Shown: piece by piece, positions 17,965-26,151 of the stretch | Position numbering within the stretch: position 1 is the first letter of the stretch | How the letters are laid out: each line of letters begins with the position of its first letter | Assembly: GCF_014695395.1 (NCBI RefSeq) | Contig: NZ_JACJOF010000041.1 | Span: forward strand, 1-61,012 | From: Nodosilinea sp. FACHB-131 | GTDB lineage: Bacteria; Cyanobacteriota; Cyanobacteriia; Phormidesmidales; Phormidesmidaceae | Direction of reading: 5' to 3' | Length of the DNA: 61,012 nt | The notes under the pieces: generated by a model | What the model saw: only the letters and a program-made list of their open reading frames with translations | Databases searched by the model: none | What the model was told of the DNA's origin: nothing | Program-made: the position numbers and the translations under genes

Positions 17965-18029
17965 AAGGCTTTCCGGGTGTTGGGTCGTGCGATCGGTTTT
18001 CGTCTCAGGTGAGACAGCTGGAAAGCCTT
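17965..18029. repeat. Inverted repeat region upstream of the recombinase
   Basis: AAGGCTTTCC (17965-17974) and GGAAAGCCTT (18020-18029) are perfect inverted copies. Between them is the palindrome GTCTCAGGTGAGAC (18002-18015), and further GTCTCAG and TGAGACGG lie just downstream. The GTCTC/GAGAC motif recurs at 27560-27690. It could be a promoter/operator or attachment-site region for the recombinase. Confidence 0.45.
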
Positions 18030-18165
18030 GATTTTTCGTTGCGGCGTCTCAGGGCTGGAATGGTGAGACGGAATCTGAGTTATTGAACTCCAATAGCGCT
18101 GAGTCATTTCTATGCGCGCCGCTATCCCACATCCGGCTAGCTAAATTTAATATTTATACAAATGA

Positions 18166-18197
18166 CTAATTACACAATTATATAATTGTGTAATTAG
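18166..18197. promoter_or_regulatory. Perfect 32-bp palindrome downstream of the partition genes
   Basis: CTAATTACACAATTAT and its exact inverse ATAATTGTGTAATTAG, 6 bp past the stop of the ParA partner gene. The half-site AATTACACAAT also occurs upstream of parA at 19461-19484 and 19617-19639, so it is a good candidate for the partition (centromere/operator) site. Confidence 0.65.
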
Positions 18198-18202
18198 TTT
18201 AT

Positions 18203-18682
18203 TTACCCTCTGAGCTTTTGCATTTGGCTATAAATCCGGCGCAGCTTGCCCGCTTCTTTACGTTCAGCTAACCTTTCTGAAGCTTGGGAGACAACCCGAG
18301 TTTTCAGTTCAGAATCCTCTTGCAGGATGAGGTAACAAGCCTCTAGCAACGTCTCTATCGTCAAATCTTGGTCTTGGACAAAGCGCTCAATTTCCTTATC
18401 CAGGTTTTCTTCTAGGCGGATGTTGCGCCGGGGTGCGACCTGAATTAACTGTGTTAGCTGGTCTTCCAGGGAAGGTGTTTCAACCCCTGAAAGACCAGCA
18501 GTCGCTTTGGGGGGCTTCTGGAGATGCACTGGTTCAGCTGCTACCGCTGGGGAAAGCTCCATCTCCACTGAGTCAACAGCCTGAGAGCCTTGGGCCGGCG
18601 ACGTTAGGGATGTGTCTCGCGCTACCTTAGGCCGCTGACTGCGAGACTTAATACGAGCCAACATGTCTTGTCCATCGCTCAC
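18203..18682 (-). CDS. Putative partition partner protein (ParB-like role)
   Basis: 159 residues. The N-terminal 90 are low-complexity and Pro/Ala/Gln-rich. The C-terminal part, RRNIRLEENLDKEIERFV followed by helices, looks like a ribbon-helix-helix DNA-binding fold. The start overlaps the ParA stop (ATGA at 18679-18682), the usual arrangement of a ParA/centromere-binding partner pair. A palindrome sits directly downstream. Assignment as the centromere-binding partner rests on position and fold, not on clear family similarity. Confidence 0.65.
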   Translation of the reverse strand: MSDGQDMLARIKSRSQRPKVARDTSLTSPAQGSQAVDSVEMELSPAVAAEPVHLQKPPKATAGLSGVETPSLEDQLTQLIQVAPRRNIRLEENLDKEIERFVQDQDLTIETLLEACYLILQEDSELKTRVVSQASERLAERKEAGKLRRIYSQMQKLRG

Positions 18683-19449
18683 TTCAGCACCTCTCGAATA
18701 CGATCAATCAACGATTCAAAGGGATAGGCCAGATCTGGATAGCCCAAATCTTCTAGGAGAACACCTTGGCTGATGGCCTGCTTATATTTCTCTGACTCTC
18801 GAATTGAAGGCAGCATCACGTTCTCTCCAATCTCTCCTGCCATTTCCCTAATGACCATGTCACTCTCTTTGGTGCGAGAACGGCCTACCCAGCGATCTCG
18901 AAAGGGAATCACGCCTAAAACTTTTGCTTCAGAAGCACCATCTTCGGTTAATTCGCGCACAGCCTCCACTGTACGAATCAGTGAACCATATCCCTTGACC
19001 GTAGCTTCACAGGGAATCACGATCTGGTCCGCAGCCCCAATGATGCTTTTGCAAATCTGGCTACGTTGAGGTGGGGAGTCAATTACTACAACATCAAACG
19101 AGCCATTGGCGGGTTCTAACCGTTTACCCAAAGCTAGAGCCCCGACCCCAGAACTGGCTAAATACTCCTGAACTTGATCTAGCCCATCATCGGATGGAAT
19201 GAGGAAGAGGTTTTTGGTTGCTGTCGGATAGGTTGCATCTTCCAGGCTTACCTGTTTGCGATAAAGCTCTAGCAGGGTTGGCTGATCGGCTGCAACCTCA
19301 TGCTGTAAAAACGTGGTCATGTTGCTCTGGGGGTCTGCATCTACTACAAGCACGGTATAGCCAGCACGAGCAAGGTACTTGCTTAGTAGGACAGCCACCG
19401 TGGTCTTACCCTGCCCCCCTGATAGCGAAAGAGACGCGAGTGTCAGCAT
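18679..19449 (-). CDS. parA: ParA-family partition ATPase
   Basis: 256 residues. Deviant Walker A SGGQGKTT near the N-terminus (residues 9-16), A' motif VVDADPQSNMTTFL, and Walker B VVVIDSPPQR. This is the ParA/MinD type that segregates plasmids or chromosomes by dynamic binding to DNA. It lacks an N-terminal HTH, so it is the small type Ib form, normally regulated by the partner protein at operator repeats. AATTACACAAT repeats lie directly upstream. Together with the primase-like gene it suggests a plasmid or integrated plasmid origin for this region. Confidence 0.92.
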   Translation of the reverse strand: MLTLASLSLSGGQGKTTVAVLLSKYLARAGYTVLVVDADPQSNMTTFLQHEVAADQPTLLELYRKQVSLEDATYPTATKNLFLIPSDDGLDQVQEYLASSGVGALALGKRLEPANGSFDVVVIDSPPQRSQICKSIIGAADQIVIPCEATVKGYGSLIRTVEAVRELTEDGASEAKVLGVIPFRDRWVGRSRTKESDMVIREMAGEIGENVMLPSIRESEKYKQAISQGVLLEDLGYPDLAYPFESLIDRIREVLK

Positions 19450-19460
19450 GAGCTCATCAC

Positions 19461-19639
19461 CTAATTACACAATTACACAATTAGCTAAGGATATAACAGA
19501 TAAATTAGCCATGAGTATAGCGAGCCTCAACAGGGCTCAAGCCCTTATAGAATAAGAATTAACAAGTGAAGCTCGTTCAAGTCGAAATTAAAGCAGTTGT
19601 CAAACTATATTTTTACTTAATTGTATAATTACACAATGA
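19461..19639. promoter_or_regulatory. Upstream repeats of the parA operon (probable operator/centromere)
   Basis: CTAATTACACAATTACACAATTAG at 19461-19484 (two overlapping half-sites) and TTAATTGTATAATTACACAA at 19617-19636 contain the half-site also found in the palindrome at 18166-18197. The DNA between is AT-rich without a gene. Confidence 0.6.
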
Positions 19640-19799
19640 CTATTTTATGGGTTAGGCGGAGTATGGCACCGATTCGTATAAAAATAGGCCGTATCTCCTG
19701 AAACCTCCATAGAACAGTGGTCGCAAGACTTAGAAGTCCTGAATTTCTGTGCTGGTTACGTCTTTTTATTGCCACTGATCACTAAATGACCACTGCTTT

Positions 19800-20855
19800 A
19801 TGCCTCAACCTCCTGCCCTGTTTCCTGAAGACGAAAATTACTTTGCCCTGCTTAATGGACTGAAGAAGCGGATCCGGTCAGCGCAGGTTAAGGCAGTCCT
19901 GGCAGTTAACAGAGAACTAATCCTCCTCTATTGGCAGATAGGTCGTGAAGTTCTCGCACGGCAGCAGGCAGAAGGTTGGGGCGGTAAGGTTATTGAGCGC
20001 CTGGCTCAAGACCTAAAGCGAGAGTTTCCCGACATGAAGGGTTTCTCGCGCTCAAACCTCATGTATATGAGGGCTTTCGCGGAAGCATGGCCTGACGAGC
20101 AATTTGTCCACCAGGCTGGTGGACAAATTCCGTGGAAGCATAATTGCGTCATTCTCGAAAAGGTTAAAACTCCTACCGAGCGTCTTTGGTACATCCAGCA
20201 AACCGTTGAAAACGGCTGGAGTCGCAACGTGCTGATACTACAAATCGAGAGCGGCCTGTTTCAACGCCAGGGTGGTGCGATCACGAACTTTGAGCGCACC
20301 TTACCCTCGCCTCAGTCCGATCTAATGCAACAGCTAATCAAGGATCCCTATCATCTGGAGTTTCTGCCTCTGGGCAAGAAGTTTCAGGAACGGGAACTGG
20401 AGAACGCCCTGGTCGCTCATATCCGGGACTTCCTCATGGAGCTGGGAGTTGGCTTCGCGTTTGTTGGCAGCCAATACTATCTCAACATCGGTGGCGAAGA
20501 TTTCTATCTCGACCTGCTGTTCTACCATCTGGAACTGCGCTGCTTCATCATCATTGATCTCAAAGTAGGTGAGTTCAAGGCCGAGTATTCCGGCAAAATG
20601 AACCTCTATGTCTCGGCAGTGGATGACCAACTGCGCAAGGAACACGATAATCCAACGATCGGTATCATCCTGTGCAAGTCGAAGAATAAGACGATTGCTG
20701 AATACGCCCTACGTAACGTCAACACGCCGATTGCCGTGTCGACCCACAAGCTATCCAAACAACTACAGGAAAGCTTGCCGACTGCAGAGCAGCTAGAAAT
20801 GGAGTTGGAAGCCGCTGTGAAAGAACTGGGAGACGATCAGCCAGATGAGCCGTGA
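19800..20855 (+). CDS. DUF1016/YhcG-type PDDEXK nuclease-domain protein
   Basis: 351 residues. The N-terminal domain (about 20-170) has LYWQIGREVLARQQAEGWG and FSRSNLMYMRAFAEAWP, characteristic of the DUF1016 N-domain. The C-terminal domain (about 180-340) is the PDDEXK nuclease-like fold, with FYLDLLFYHLELRCFIIIDL (the D...DLK core) and GKMNLYVSAVDDQLR. The family is common in mobile elements and next to restriction systems; its biochemical role is not firmly established. It is monocistronic here, diverging from the partition genes. Confidence 0.9.
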   Translation: MPQPPALFPEDENYFALLNGLKKRIRSAQVKAVLAVNRELILLYWQIGREVLARQQAEGWGGKVIERLAQDLKREFPDMKGFSRSNLMYMRAFAEAWPDEQFVHQAGGQIPWKHNCVILEKVKTPTERLWYIQQTVENGWSRNVLILQIESGLFQRQGGAITNFERTLPSPQSDLMQQLIKDPYHLEFLPLGKKFQERELENALVAHIRDFLMELGVGFAFVGSQYYLNIGGEDFYLDLLFYHLELRCFIIIDLKVGEFKAEYSGKMNLYVSAVDDQLRKEHDNPTIGIILCKSKNKTIAEYALRNVNTPIAVSTHKLSKQLQESLPTAEQLEMELEAAVKELGDDQPDEP

Positions 20856-21073
20856 ATCCAGCAGCTTTACCTATAGCCCTTCTTGCTAAAGCCAAATCCG
20901 GGCTTCTTGCTGTGAGTAAGTATTGCTACGGGTCGTAGCACAAATTCCTTGGGGACATAACCAGTCGCTGCTCAACAAGCTCAACGCCAGAACGCTGATT
21001 CAGGTCACCTTGAGAGGACTTGTAGGTAAGGGTTTGAGGTACTTAGTAAACCCTTTAATTTGAATCACCCTAT

Positions 21074-22717
21074 TTATCTATCCACCCGCAGATGATAGAG
21101 CAGTAGGAACCGCTCATCGTCCGTCAGCTCAGACCAGCGCTGGCCCTCAAATCGATCGGCTATGAATTGTCGGATCACCTCCCCAGACCAACCCAGACGC
21201 CTAATCTGGTGTTGAATCTGCTCATGCAGGGCTGGGTCGTAAGCTGCAGGCTCAGCTTCCTGTGGAAAAGAGGACGCGTCCCCCCGCACCCCCCTTCCCG
21301 GAGTAAAAGAGTTTATATCCGACCCCAATTCACCAGCGCAAAGCGCCTTACCCTTCATATCTCTCTCTAAGGGGTGTAATTCCTTGCTTTCTGGGGGTTC
21401 TAGCGGTTGTGACATCGCTTCAGCTCTCACCTCTTCACGGGCTAGAAAGCTTGCTGTTAGGGCAATTACACCCTCTTGGTGCTCGGGGTGCCAAAGGCGG
21501 AGGTGCTTGTAGAGGGTCTGGTGGCTAACTCTGGCTCTTTGGGCGATCGCCTTGGCTCTCGCCGTAATCTGCTCGGGTAGCTCTCCAGCCTGCTCCAGGT
21601 TGGTGTAAGCAGCGCAGATGCGGTGCTGGGCGTCTTCGGTCTGCCGCTGGTTGAAGGGCACTAGGTTGTTCTTGGGGTGGCTGGTGTCACGAGTAGGGGT
21701 GGTGCCCAAGGGCCAGTAGTAGCCCTCGACAGCTTTGGCCCAGGCGACGACTTTGCGCTTGATGTCGTGCTGGTGGCGGCAGTATTGCTCGTAACCGGGA
21801 CAATGTAGGGCGATGCGCAGGGTGTAGTTGATCAGGGCTTGGCCCTGGAGGCCTTCGAAGACACGGCCGTAGCAGGCGATGGTTTTGAGCAGGTGGTTGG
21901 TCTGCCCATAGGCGGTCCAGCCTTCGGTGATTTCGAGGTCGAGGTCGTGCCGCCAGCTCTCGACGGGGTGGCTGCGACGCTTGGGCCGCTTGCGGTGGTT
22001 ATCCCGGCCAATTTTCATCGCATGGCGCAGGGTATCCATGTCTTGGTGGCTGGCTGCACCATCCCAGAGCCAAAAGAACCGGGCCAAGCTGTCGCCGATG
22101 GGGTTGAGGTCATCGTCGAGCAGGCAAGAGCCGCTGCCGGGCTGGAGGGGCAGCCGGTGCCCCATGTATTCGATGAAGGTCTGAACGCCGTAGGCTTTGA
22201 CGTTGGGGAAGATTTCGAGCTGCCCGGCCTGAAGCCGAAATCCTTGTGCTTTGAGGCATTCTTTGAGGGCAACGGCCAGGTTAAAGGTATTAACCAGCTC
22301 GGCAAAGGGAAGATACAGGTGCAGGCCCCCACTCCAGCTAGAGCGCAGCAGCAGGGTGCGGGTGATGCCAATGGTCTCTAGGGCAGCCCGAATCTGGGCC
22401 ACCCCATCAGCGGAGCAGTAGTCGCCGCCGGCATCGAGGTCGAGCAGGGCGTAGCGGGTGTCGTGGGTAAAGCGAACGCCGAGCAGCTGGTTGGCGTCTT
22501 GCCAGTGGTTCCAGAGAACGCGGGGCCGCAGCGGATAGTCTTTAACAGTCGTCCAGGCAGCTTTAGCGGTGGCGTCATCCGGCAGGTCGGCGCGGATGAA
22601 GTTCCAGGGATAGTGGCCAAAGATTTCACATAGCCGCTGGCCCGTGGGGTCAGCGGGGAGGGGTTCAGAACGGGGAGCCTTACGCGACTCCTCGCCCCAT
22701 CCTATAGATGCGGTCAT
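21074..22717 (-). CDS. Archaeo-eukaryotic-primase-like replication protein
   Basis: 547 residues. Residues 85-240 contain ALLDLDAGGDY (metal-binding D-x-D at 93/95) and SWSGGLHLYLPF (s-x-H, His133), plus a later conserved block, matching AEP primase-polymerase domains of plasmids and phages. Residues 380-415 contain a helix-turn-helix (RARVSHQTLYKHLRLW). The C-terminus is variable. It probably primes or starts replication of the element. Family assignment comes from motifs only; the nearest annotation in cyanobacteria may simply be hypothetical. Confidence 0.6.
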   Translation of the reverse strand: MTASIGWGEESRKAPRSEPLPADPTGQRLCEIFGHYPWNFIRADLPDDATAKAAWTTVKDYPLRPRVLWNHWQDANQLLGVRFTHDTRYALLDLDAGGDYCSADGVAQIRAALETIGITRTLLLRSSWSGGLHLYLPFAELVNTFNLAVALKECLKAQGFRLQAGQLEIFPNVKAYGVQTFIEYMGHRLPLQPGSGSCLLDDDLNPIGDSLARFFWLWDGAASHQDMDTLRHAMKIGRDNHRKRPKRRSHPVESWRHDLDLEITEGWTAYGQTNHLLKTIACYGRVFEGLQGQALINYTLRIALHCPGYEQYCRHQHDIKRKVVAWAKAVEGYYWPLGTTPTRDTSHPKNNLVPFNQRQTEDAQHRICAAYTNLEQAGELPEQITARAKAIAQRARVSHQTLYKHLRLWHPEHQEGVIALTASFLAREEVRAEAMSQPLEPPESKELHPLERDMKGKALCAGELGSDINSFTPGRGVRGDASSFPQEAEPAAYDPALHEQIQHQIRRLGWSGEVIRQFIADRFEGQRWSELTDDERFLLLYHLRVDR

Positions 22718-22842
22718 GGGGTCTTCTCTCTCCTAAAAAAGAGCAATGAGTATTGCCCCGAGAGAGATCCGGTGTTACCATAGCCGCATAAGGAATTTAG
22801 GCGTGGCTCGGGAACTGGTCCTCTCGGGTTTTCGCTTTTTAA

Positions 22843-22875
22843 AGAGCCGGTGGCATGTGCTGCCGGTTCTTTTTG
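22843..22875. terminator. Intrinsic terminator-like hairpin between the primase gene and the coiled-coil operon
   Basis: GAGCCGGTGGCA and TGCTGCCGGTTC pair (with G-T pairs), followed by TTTTTG on the plus strand and by CTCTTTAAA on the minus strand. It probably ends the minus-strand operon 24015-23067. Confidence 0.55.
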
Positions 22876-23066
22876 CCTATTAAGGGTCTGGTCAGGACGC
22901 TTAACACTGATTAACGCGATCGCCAGGGGGTCAACCCAGCGGAGCGTCAATCATGGCCGGATCATAGTACAGGTGTCTAAGCCGGGCAAGGCAAACGCTA
23001 AAAATTGGGCTTCATGAGTGTTTTGGGGTGGGTATCGGCCTCCTAACGTGCAACAAAAGACTGTGA

Positions 23067-23390
23067 TTACCGCTCGGTTGGCGGTAGTTGCCAAGGCTCT
23101 AAACCAGCGTCGCGGAGCTGCTGTTCTAGTTGGGCTACTTGTTTGTGCAGAGCATCGTGTTCTGCGTAGGCTTTACCCCGATCAAAAGTTTGTGGTGTGT
23201 AACTACTGACCTTTGAAGCTTTGAAGGCATTCAGGCACAAAAAGTTTGATCCGTTCTGCTGAAAAGTCCCAACCGCCTCAGGCGTCCTGGTGATGCTCAT
23301 CCGGCAACTACCATCGGGCATTTGAAACCCAGCGACCGCCAATGGGCCGATCGCAACCGCAGCGCGTTTGGCTTTGTCTCCAGTGGTCAT
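23067..23390 (-). CDS. Hypothetical protein (107 aa), last gene of a three-gene operon
   Basis: Start chosen at 23390, which overlaps the stop of the preceding gene (ATGA); the longer frame to 23495 only shadows that gene. The middle (GSCRMSITRTPEAVGTFQ) is unrecognised; the C-terminus HDALHKQVAQLEQQLRDAG is a short coiled coil ending in WQLPPTER. No signal peptide. Probably an element-specific accessory protein. Confidence 0.6.
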   Translation of the reverse strand: MTTGDKAKRAAVAIGPLAVAGFQMPDGSCRMSITRTPEAVGTFQQNGSNFLCLNAFKASKVSSYTPQTFDRGKAYAEHDALHKQVAQLEQQLRDAGLEPWQLPPTER

Positions 23391-23845
23391 CCTGCTACCC
23401 GTTGCCACAGCCGAGCAATCTCCGCTAGCAGGACCTGAATGTTTTGGGTGAATGCCCGGTGCTCTGTAGTGTTGGCCTGGGCTTCTAGCTGCCACTGCTC
23501 ACGCGCTGCCCGCATCTCTGCCCGGTCTGCTCTGGCCTCAGCTAGGAACACCTCAAAACGTTGATCGACCTCGGCTTTATGCTGCTCGGCTCTCTGTGTG
23601 GCTTCCTGTTGCTGCTGACCCATGTCGGCAATCATGGCCACGGTGTCGGCAATGGATGCCTCTAGCTGGGTTTGGGTTCGCTGGTCGCCCTCGGTAATGC
23701 GCTCACCCCATGCCTCAATGGCGCGGGCATTGCTCTCCACAATTTTCTCGGTGCGGTCTAGCCGCTCGGTACTAGCAGCGTTGGATTCGGCGACTTTGGC
23801 TAGCAGGGCTTCTATTCGGTCAAGGCGATCGCTGCTATAGGTCAT
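23387..23845 (-). CDS. Coiled-coil protein (152 aa)
   Basis: Nearly the whole length is alpha-helical heptad sequence (DRIEALLAKVAESNAAST, ADMGQQQQEATQRAEQ, TQNIQVLLAEIARLWQR), with no membrane segment. It resembles generic cyanobacterial coiled-coil proteins found beside small DNA-binding genes in plasmids. Both ends overlap neighbours by ATGA, so the three genes 24015-23067 are one translationally coupled operon. Confidence 0.75.
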   Translation of the reverse strand: MTYSSDRLDRIEALLAKVAESNAASTERLDRTEKIVESNARAIEAWGERITEGDQRTQTQLEASIADTVAMIADMGQQQQEATQRAEQHKAEVDQRFEVFLAEARADRAEMRAAREQWQLEAQANTTEHRAFTQNIQVLLAEIARLWQRVAG

Positions 23846-24015
23846 GCCTTACCTCCCTGCTCAGAATCCATCTTGTCTCTAATGGCACGCTCCACCAGGA
23901 AGGCCGCCAGCGTGGTCGGCTTGTTGCCTTCCTTTGCGGCCCAATCCTCTAGATATTCTGCAAGCCCATCGGGCAGCGAGATATAAAAACGCTTTGCCAC
24001 TATTTTGGTCGTCAC
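23842..24015 (-). CDS. Small ribbon-helix-helix protein (57 aa)
   Basis: GTG start at 24015; TGA overlaps the next ATG at 23845-23842. The translation starts MTTKIVAKRFYISLPDGLAE: a basic beta strand (KRFYISLP), then two helices (AEYLEDWAAKEG, TTLAAFLVERAIRDKM), the layout of CopG/Arc-type DNA-binding proteins. As first gene of a coupled operon in a plasmid-like module it probably regulates that operon. Confidence 0.75.
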   Translation of the reverse strand: MTTKIVAKRFYISLPDGLAEYLEDWAAKEGNKPTTLAAFLVERAIRDKMDSEQGGKA

Positions 24016-24223
24016 TTCATGGCTCCAATATTAAGGGCTGCTGACTGATTAGTAACTCTCCAAAGAAAAGATGACTAGATAGTAACATATTAGTCATTTA
24101 AATGTTATCTTTCAGTCAAGACACGAAACGACATAGGTACAGGGCTGGGCCTAGTTGGCTCACTCTTTGCCGTGCCATAACGCGCCTACCCCGTATCCGC
24201 AACGGTTCAAAGGATTTTTAGCT

Positions 24224-24799
24224 ATGACCAAACTCGTCAGCCTTCATTCCTTCTGCAAAGAGAACGGCAACCTGCCCAAAACTTCTGTGCGCCGCTGGCT
24301 CAATGACAAGGGCTACAGCACCAGCGACGGACTCAGCCCCGCGGCTGTCGAGGCGGCACTCGCGCAGTTCTGCCCCGCGCCTGCACCCGCTGCGCTCGAT
24401 ATCGCTGGCTTGACTATCCATGCCGGCAATCACTGCACGACTATCAACTTACCCAATTACCAAGGGCTGACCGTTGACCTCGGGCAGTTTCGCGAGTCTG
24501 AGGCGCTAGTCATTGATGACCCGTTGGCGGTGGCTGAGCAGTTTTTGCAGGCTGCCGACTTGATTCAAGAGGCACTGGCTGATGACATTGCTGCCCGTGA
24601 GCAGCGGCTACGGGCCACGAAGCAGGCCCAAGGTGCGATCGCCGCCAAGGCGCAGGAGTTAGCTCTGGAGCAGCGCCTCTACCGCTTACAAACGGCACAG
24701 ATTGACCAGGCGCAAACCGACGAAACGACCGCCTTAGCCGATGCCCTGGCGCAGCTGCAAAGCCTGGGAAAGCCCGCCGAGGCCGACACCGCCGCCTGA
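24224..24799 (+). CDS. Putative DNA-binding/coiled-coil protein (191 aa)
   Basis: Start at the second ATG (24224, MTKLVSLHSFCKENG); the 23 residues before it look non-coding. Residues 1-50 resemble a small MerR/excisionase-like winged helix (NLPKTSVRRWLNDKGYSTSD). Residues 105-190 are a long coiled coil. No known family. A short hydrophobic frame (ILLALATAGVAIALFIAH, about 24799-24855) follows in another frame and could be a tiny membrane peptide, but it lacks a normal start. A hairpin (AGCCCCTAGCC/GGCTGGGGGC) follows it. Confidence 0.6.
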   Translation: MTKLVSLHSFCKENGNLPKTSVRRWLNDKGYSTSDGLSPAAVEAALAQFCPAPAPAALDIAGLTIHAGNHCTTINLPNYQGLTVDLGQFRESEALVIDDPLAVAEQFLQAADLIQEALADDIAAREQRLRATKQAQGAIAAKAQELALEQRLYRLQTAQIDQAQTDETTALADALAQLQSLGKPAEADTAA

Positions 24800-24929
24800 T
24801 TTTGTTGGCCTTGGCTACGGCTGGGGTTGCGATCGCGCTTTTCATCGCCCACTAAAAGCCCCTAGCCGGTTGGCAGACCAAGGCTGGGGGCATTGCCCGA
24901 AAACCATTACGTAAACGGACACCACCATT

Positions 24930-25400
24930 ATGAAACCTATTCACGGGGTATTCGCCATGGCCATCGTTGGCACCGCCATACCCAGCGTTAGTAACCTTGG
25001 CAGCTTCGCCTCGAAAGTCACCACCGCCCGCGCCGAAGCCAGTCGTATCGGCGATGACATGACCGAGCTCATGCTGAGCCAGCAAGAACAGGCGCAAAAA
25101 AACGAGGTGGCGATCGCTCGCTATCGAGACGGCTGCATCCCGGTAGTGAGTGCTGACCAGCAGCGCTACGTCTCCCTCATGCTCAACACCCCGGTGCTCG
25201 ACAGCGCCACCAATCACCCCATCCCGGTGGGCTCTATCGTCTGTGATGCCCACGGCAACACAGGCATCATTAACGACGATGACAGCGACCCCAACACCCC
25301 AGGGCTCACTCAAAAGATGGCCTTCACCGGCGATAAGTCCCTAGTCGACTGGCGAATGAGCCAGTACCAGGGGGCCGCCTACTACATGCCCTCCAACTAA
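24930..25400 (+). CDS. Secreted or membrane-anchored hypothetical protein (156 aa)
   Basis: The N-terminus KPIHGVFAMAIVGTAIPSVS is a weak signal/anchor segment. The remainder is a soluble domain with VGSIVCDAHGNTGIINDDDS and a Tyr/Met-rich end (QYQGAAYYMPSN). No recognised family. It is followed after 28 bp by a four-helix membrane protein and then a P-loop ATPase in the same direction, which suggests a membrane-associated machine of the mobile module. Confidence 0.6.
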   Translation: MKPIHGVFAMAIVGTAIPSVSNLGSFASKVTTARAEASRIGDDMTELMLSQQEQAQKNEVAIARYRDGCIPVVSADQQRYVSLMLNTPVLDSATNHPIPVGSIVCDAHGNTGIINDDDSDPNTPGLTQKMAFTGDKSLVDWRMSQYQGAAYYMPSN

Positions 25401-25428
25401 GCCCAGCAAACCTTTAGAGGCCTAACCC

Positions 25429-26094
25429 ATGACTACCTATTCCACTAAAAAACGCTCAACCCGTAGCCCCAACTCAGGGGCTAAGACCGCGCGACAGCTG
25501 CTCTACTGGCTGGCGATCTGCGTGGCCTGCGTCGTGGCAGCTGCCAACCTGCTGCCCTACTGCAAAGCGGTATCCCTGGCCTTAATCAATATCTTTGACC
25601 TGCAAGGTCTGGTGGGCTTCTTTGGCAATCGTGCCCTGGCCCTCGTCTCAATCCCCGTTGGGGTCGTGCTGTGGGCCTTTATCCAGACGGCCGAGACATA
25701 CCCCATTCTGCTGAAGCACGACCGGAAGCTGATGCGCTTGATTGCCCTTGAGGCCGACTCAGCCGAACGGCTCCAGGTGAATGAGGACGACGATCCCGCC
25801 CTGGTGCGCCTGAAGGAATGGTACAACCGTTTTCCCCTGCTCAGCATCCGCAGCGCCAACCGGGCCAGCCTGTGCGCTTACATCGTGGATACCTTCCTCT
25901 GCTTAACCGTCTTCCCCCCCGTCGAGGGCGGCTTTGGGCAGCTGGTGTTTGTCATCTTCACCGGCCAGTGGGGGCTGATCAACTGGGGCAGTGTGGGGCT
26001 GATCGTCACCATGCTGTTCTGCTTTGAAATGATGGTGCGACTCATCTTGTTCCTGGGTCTGCAATGGCACTACATGAAGCGAGCCCACGGCTAG
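25429..26094 (+). CDS. Polytopic membrane protein (221 aa)
   Basis: About four membrane helices: LLYWLAICVACVVAAANLLP, ALALVSIPVGVVLWAFIQTA, GQLVFVIFTGQWGLINWGSV and VTMLFCFEMMVRLILFLGLQ. A cytosolic loop (residues 100-140, charged) lies in the middle. No family recognised. It sits between the anchored protein and the HerA/FtsK-like ATPase, and the spacing suggests an operon. It could be the membrane partner of that ATPase; this is inference. Confidence 0.7.
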   Translation: MTTYSTKKRSTRSPNSGAKTARQLLYWLAICVACVVAAANLLPYCKAVSLALINIFDLQGLVGFFGNRALALVSIPVGVVLWAFIQTAETYPILLKHDRKLMRLIALEADSAERLQVNEDDDPALVRLKEWYNRFPLLSIRSANRASLCAYIVDTFLCLTVFPPVEGGFGQLVFVIFTGQWGLINWGSVGLIVTMLFCFEMMVRLILFLGLQWHYMKRAHG

Positions 26095-26151
26095 AAAGGC
26101 CAAATAACACTGCAAACGGGGCAACGGTGCCCCATCTCTTTAGGTGAAACC

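Noticed and set aside
21839..22381. 180-codon plus-strand frame opposite the primase-like gene
   Set aside because: Antisense shadow; no start signal, and the minus-strand frame carries the recognisable motifs.
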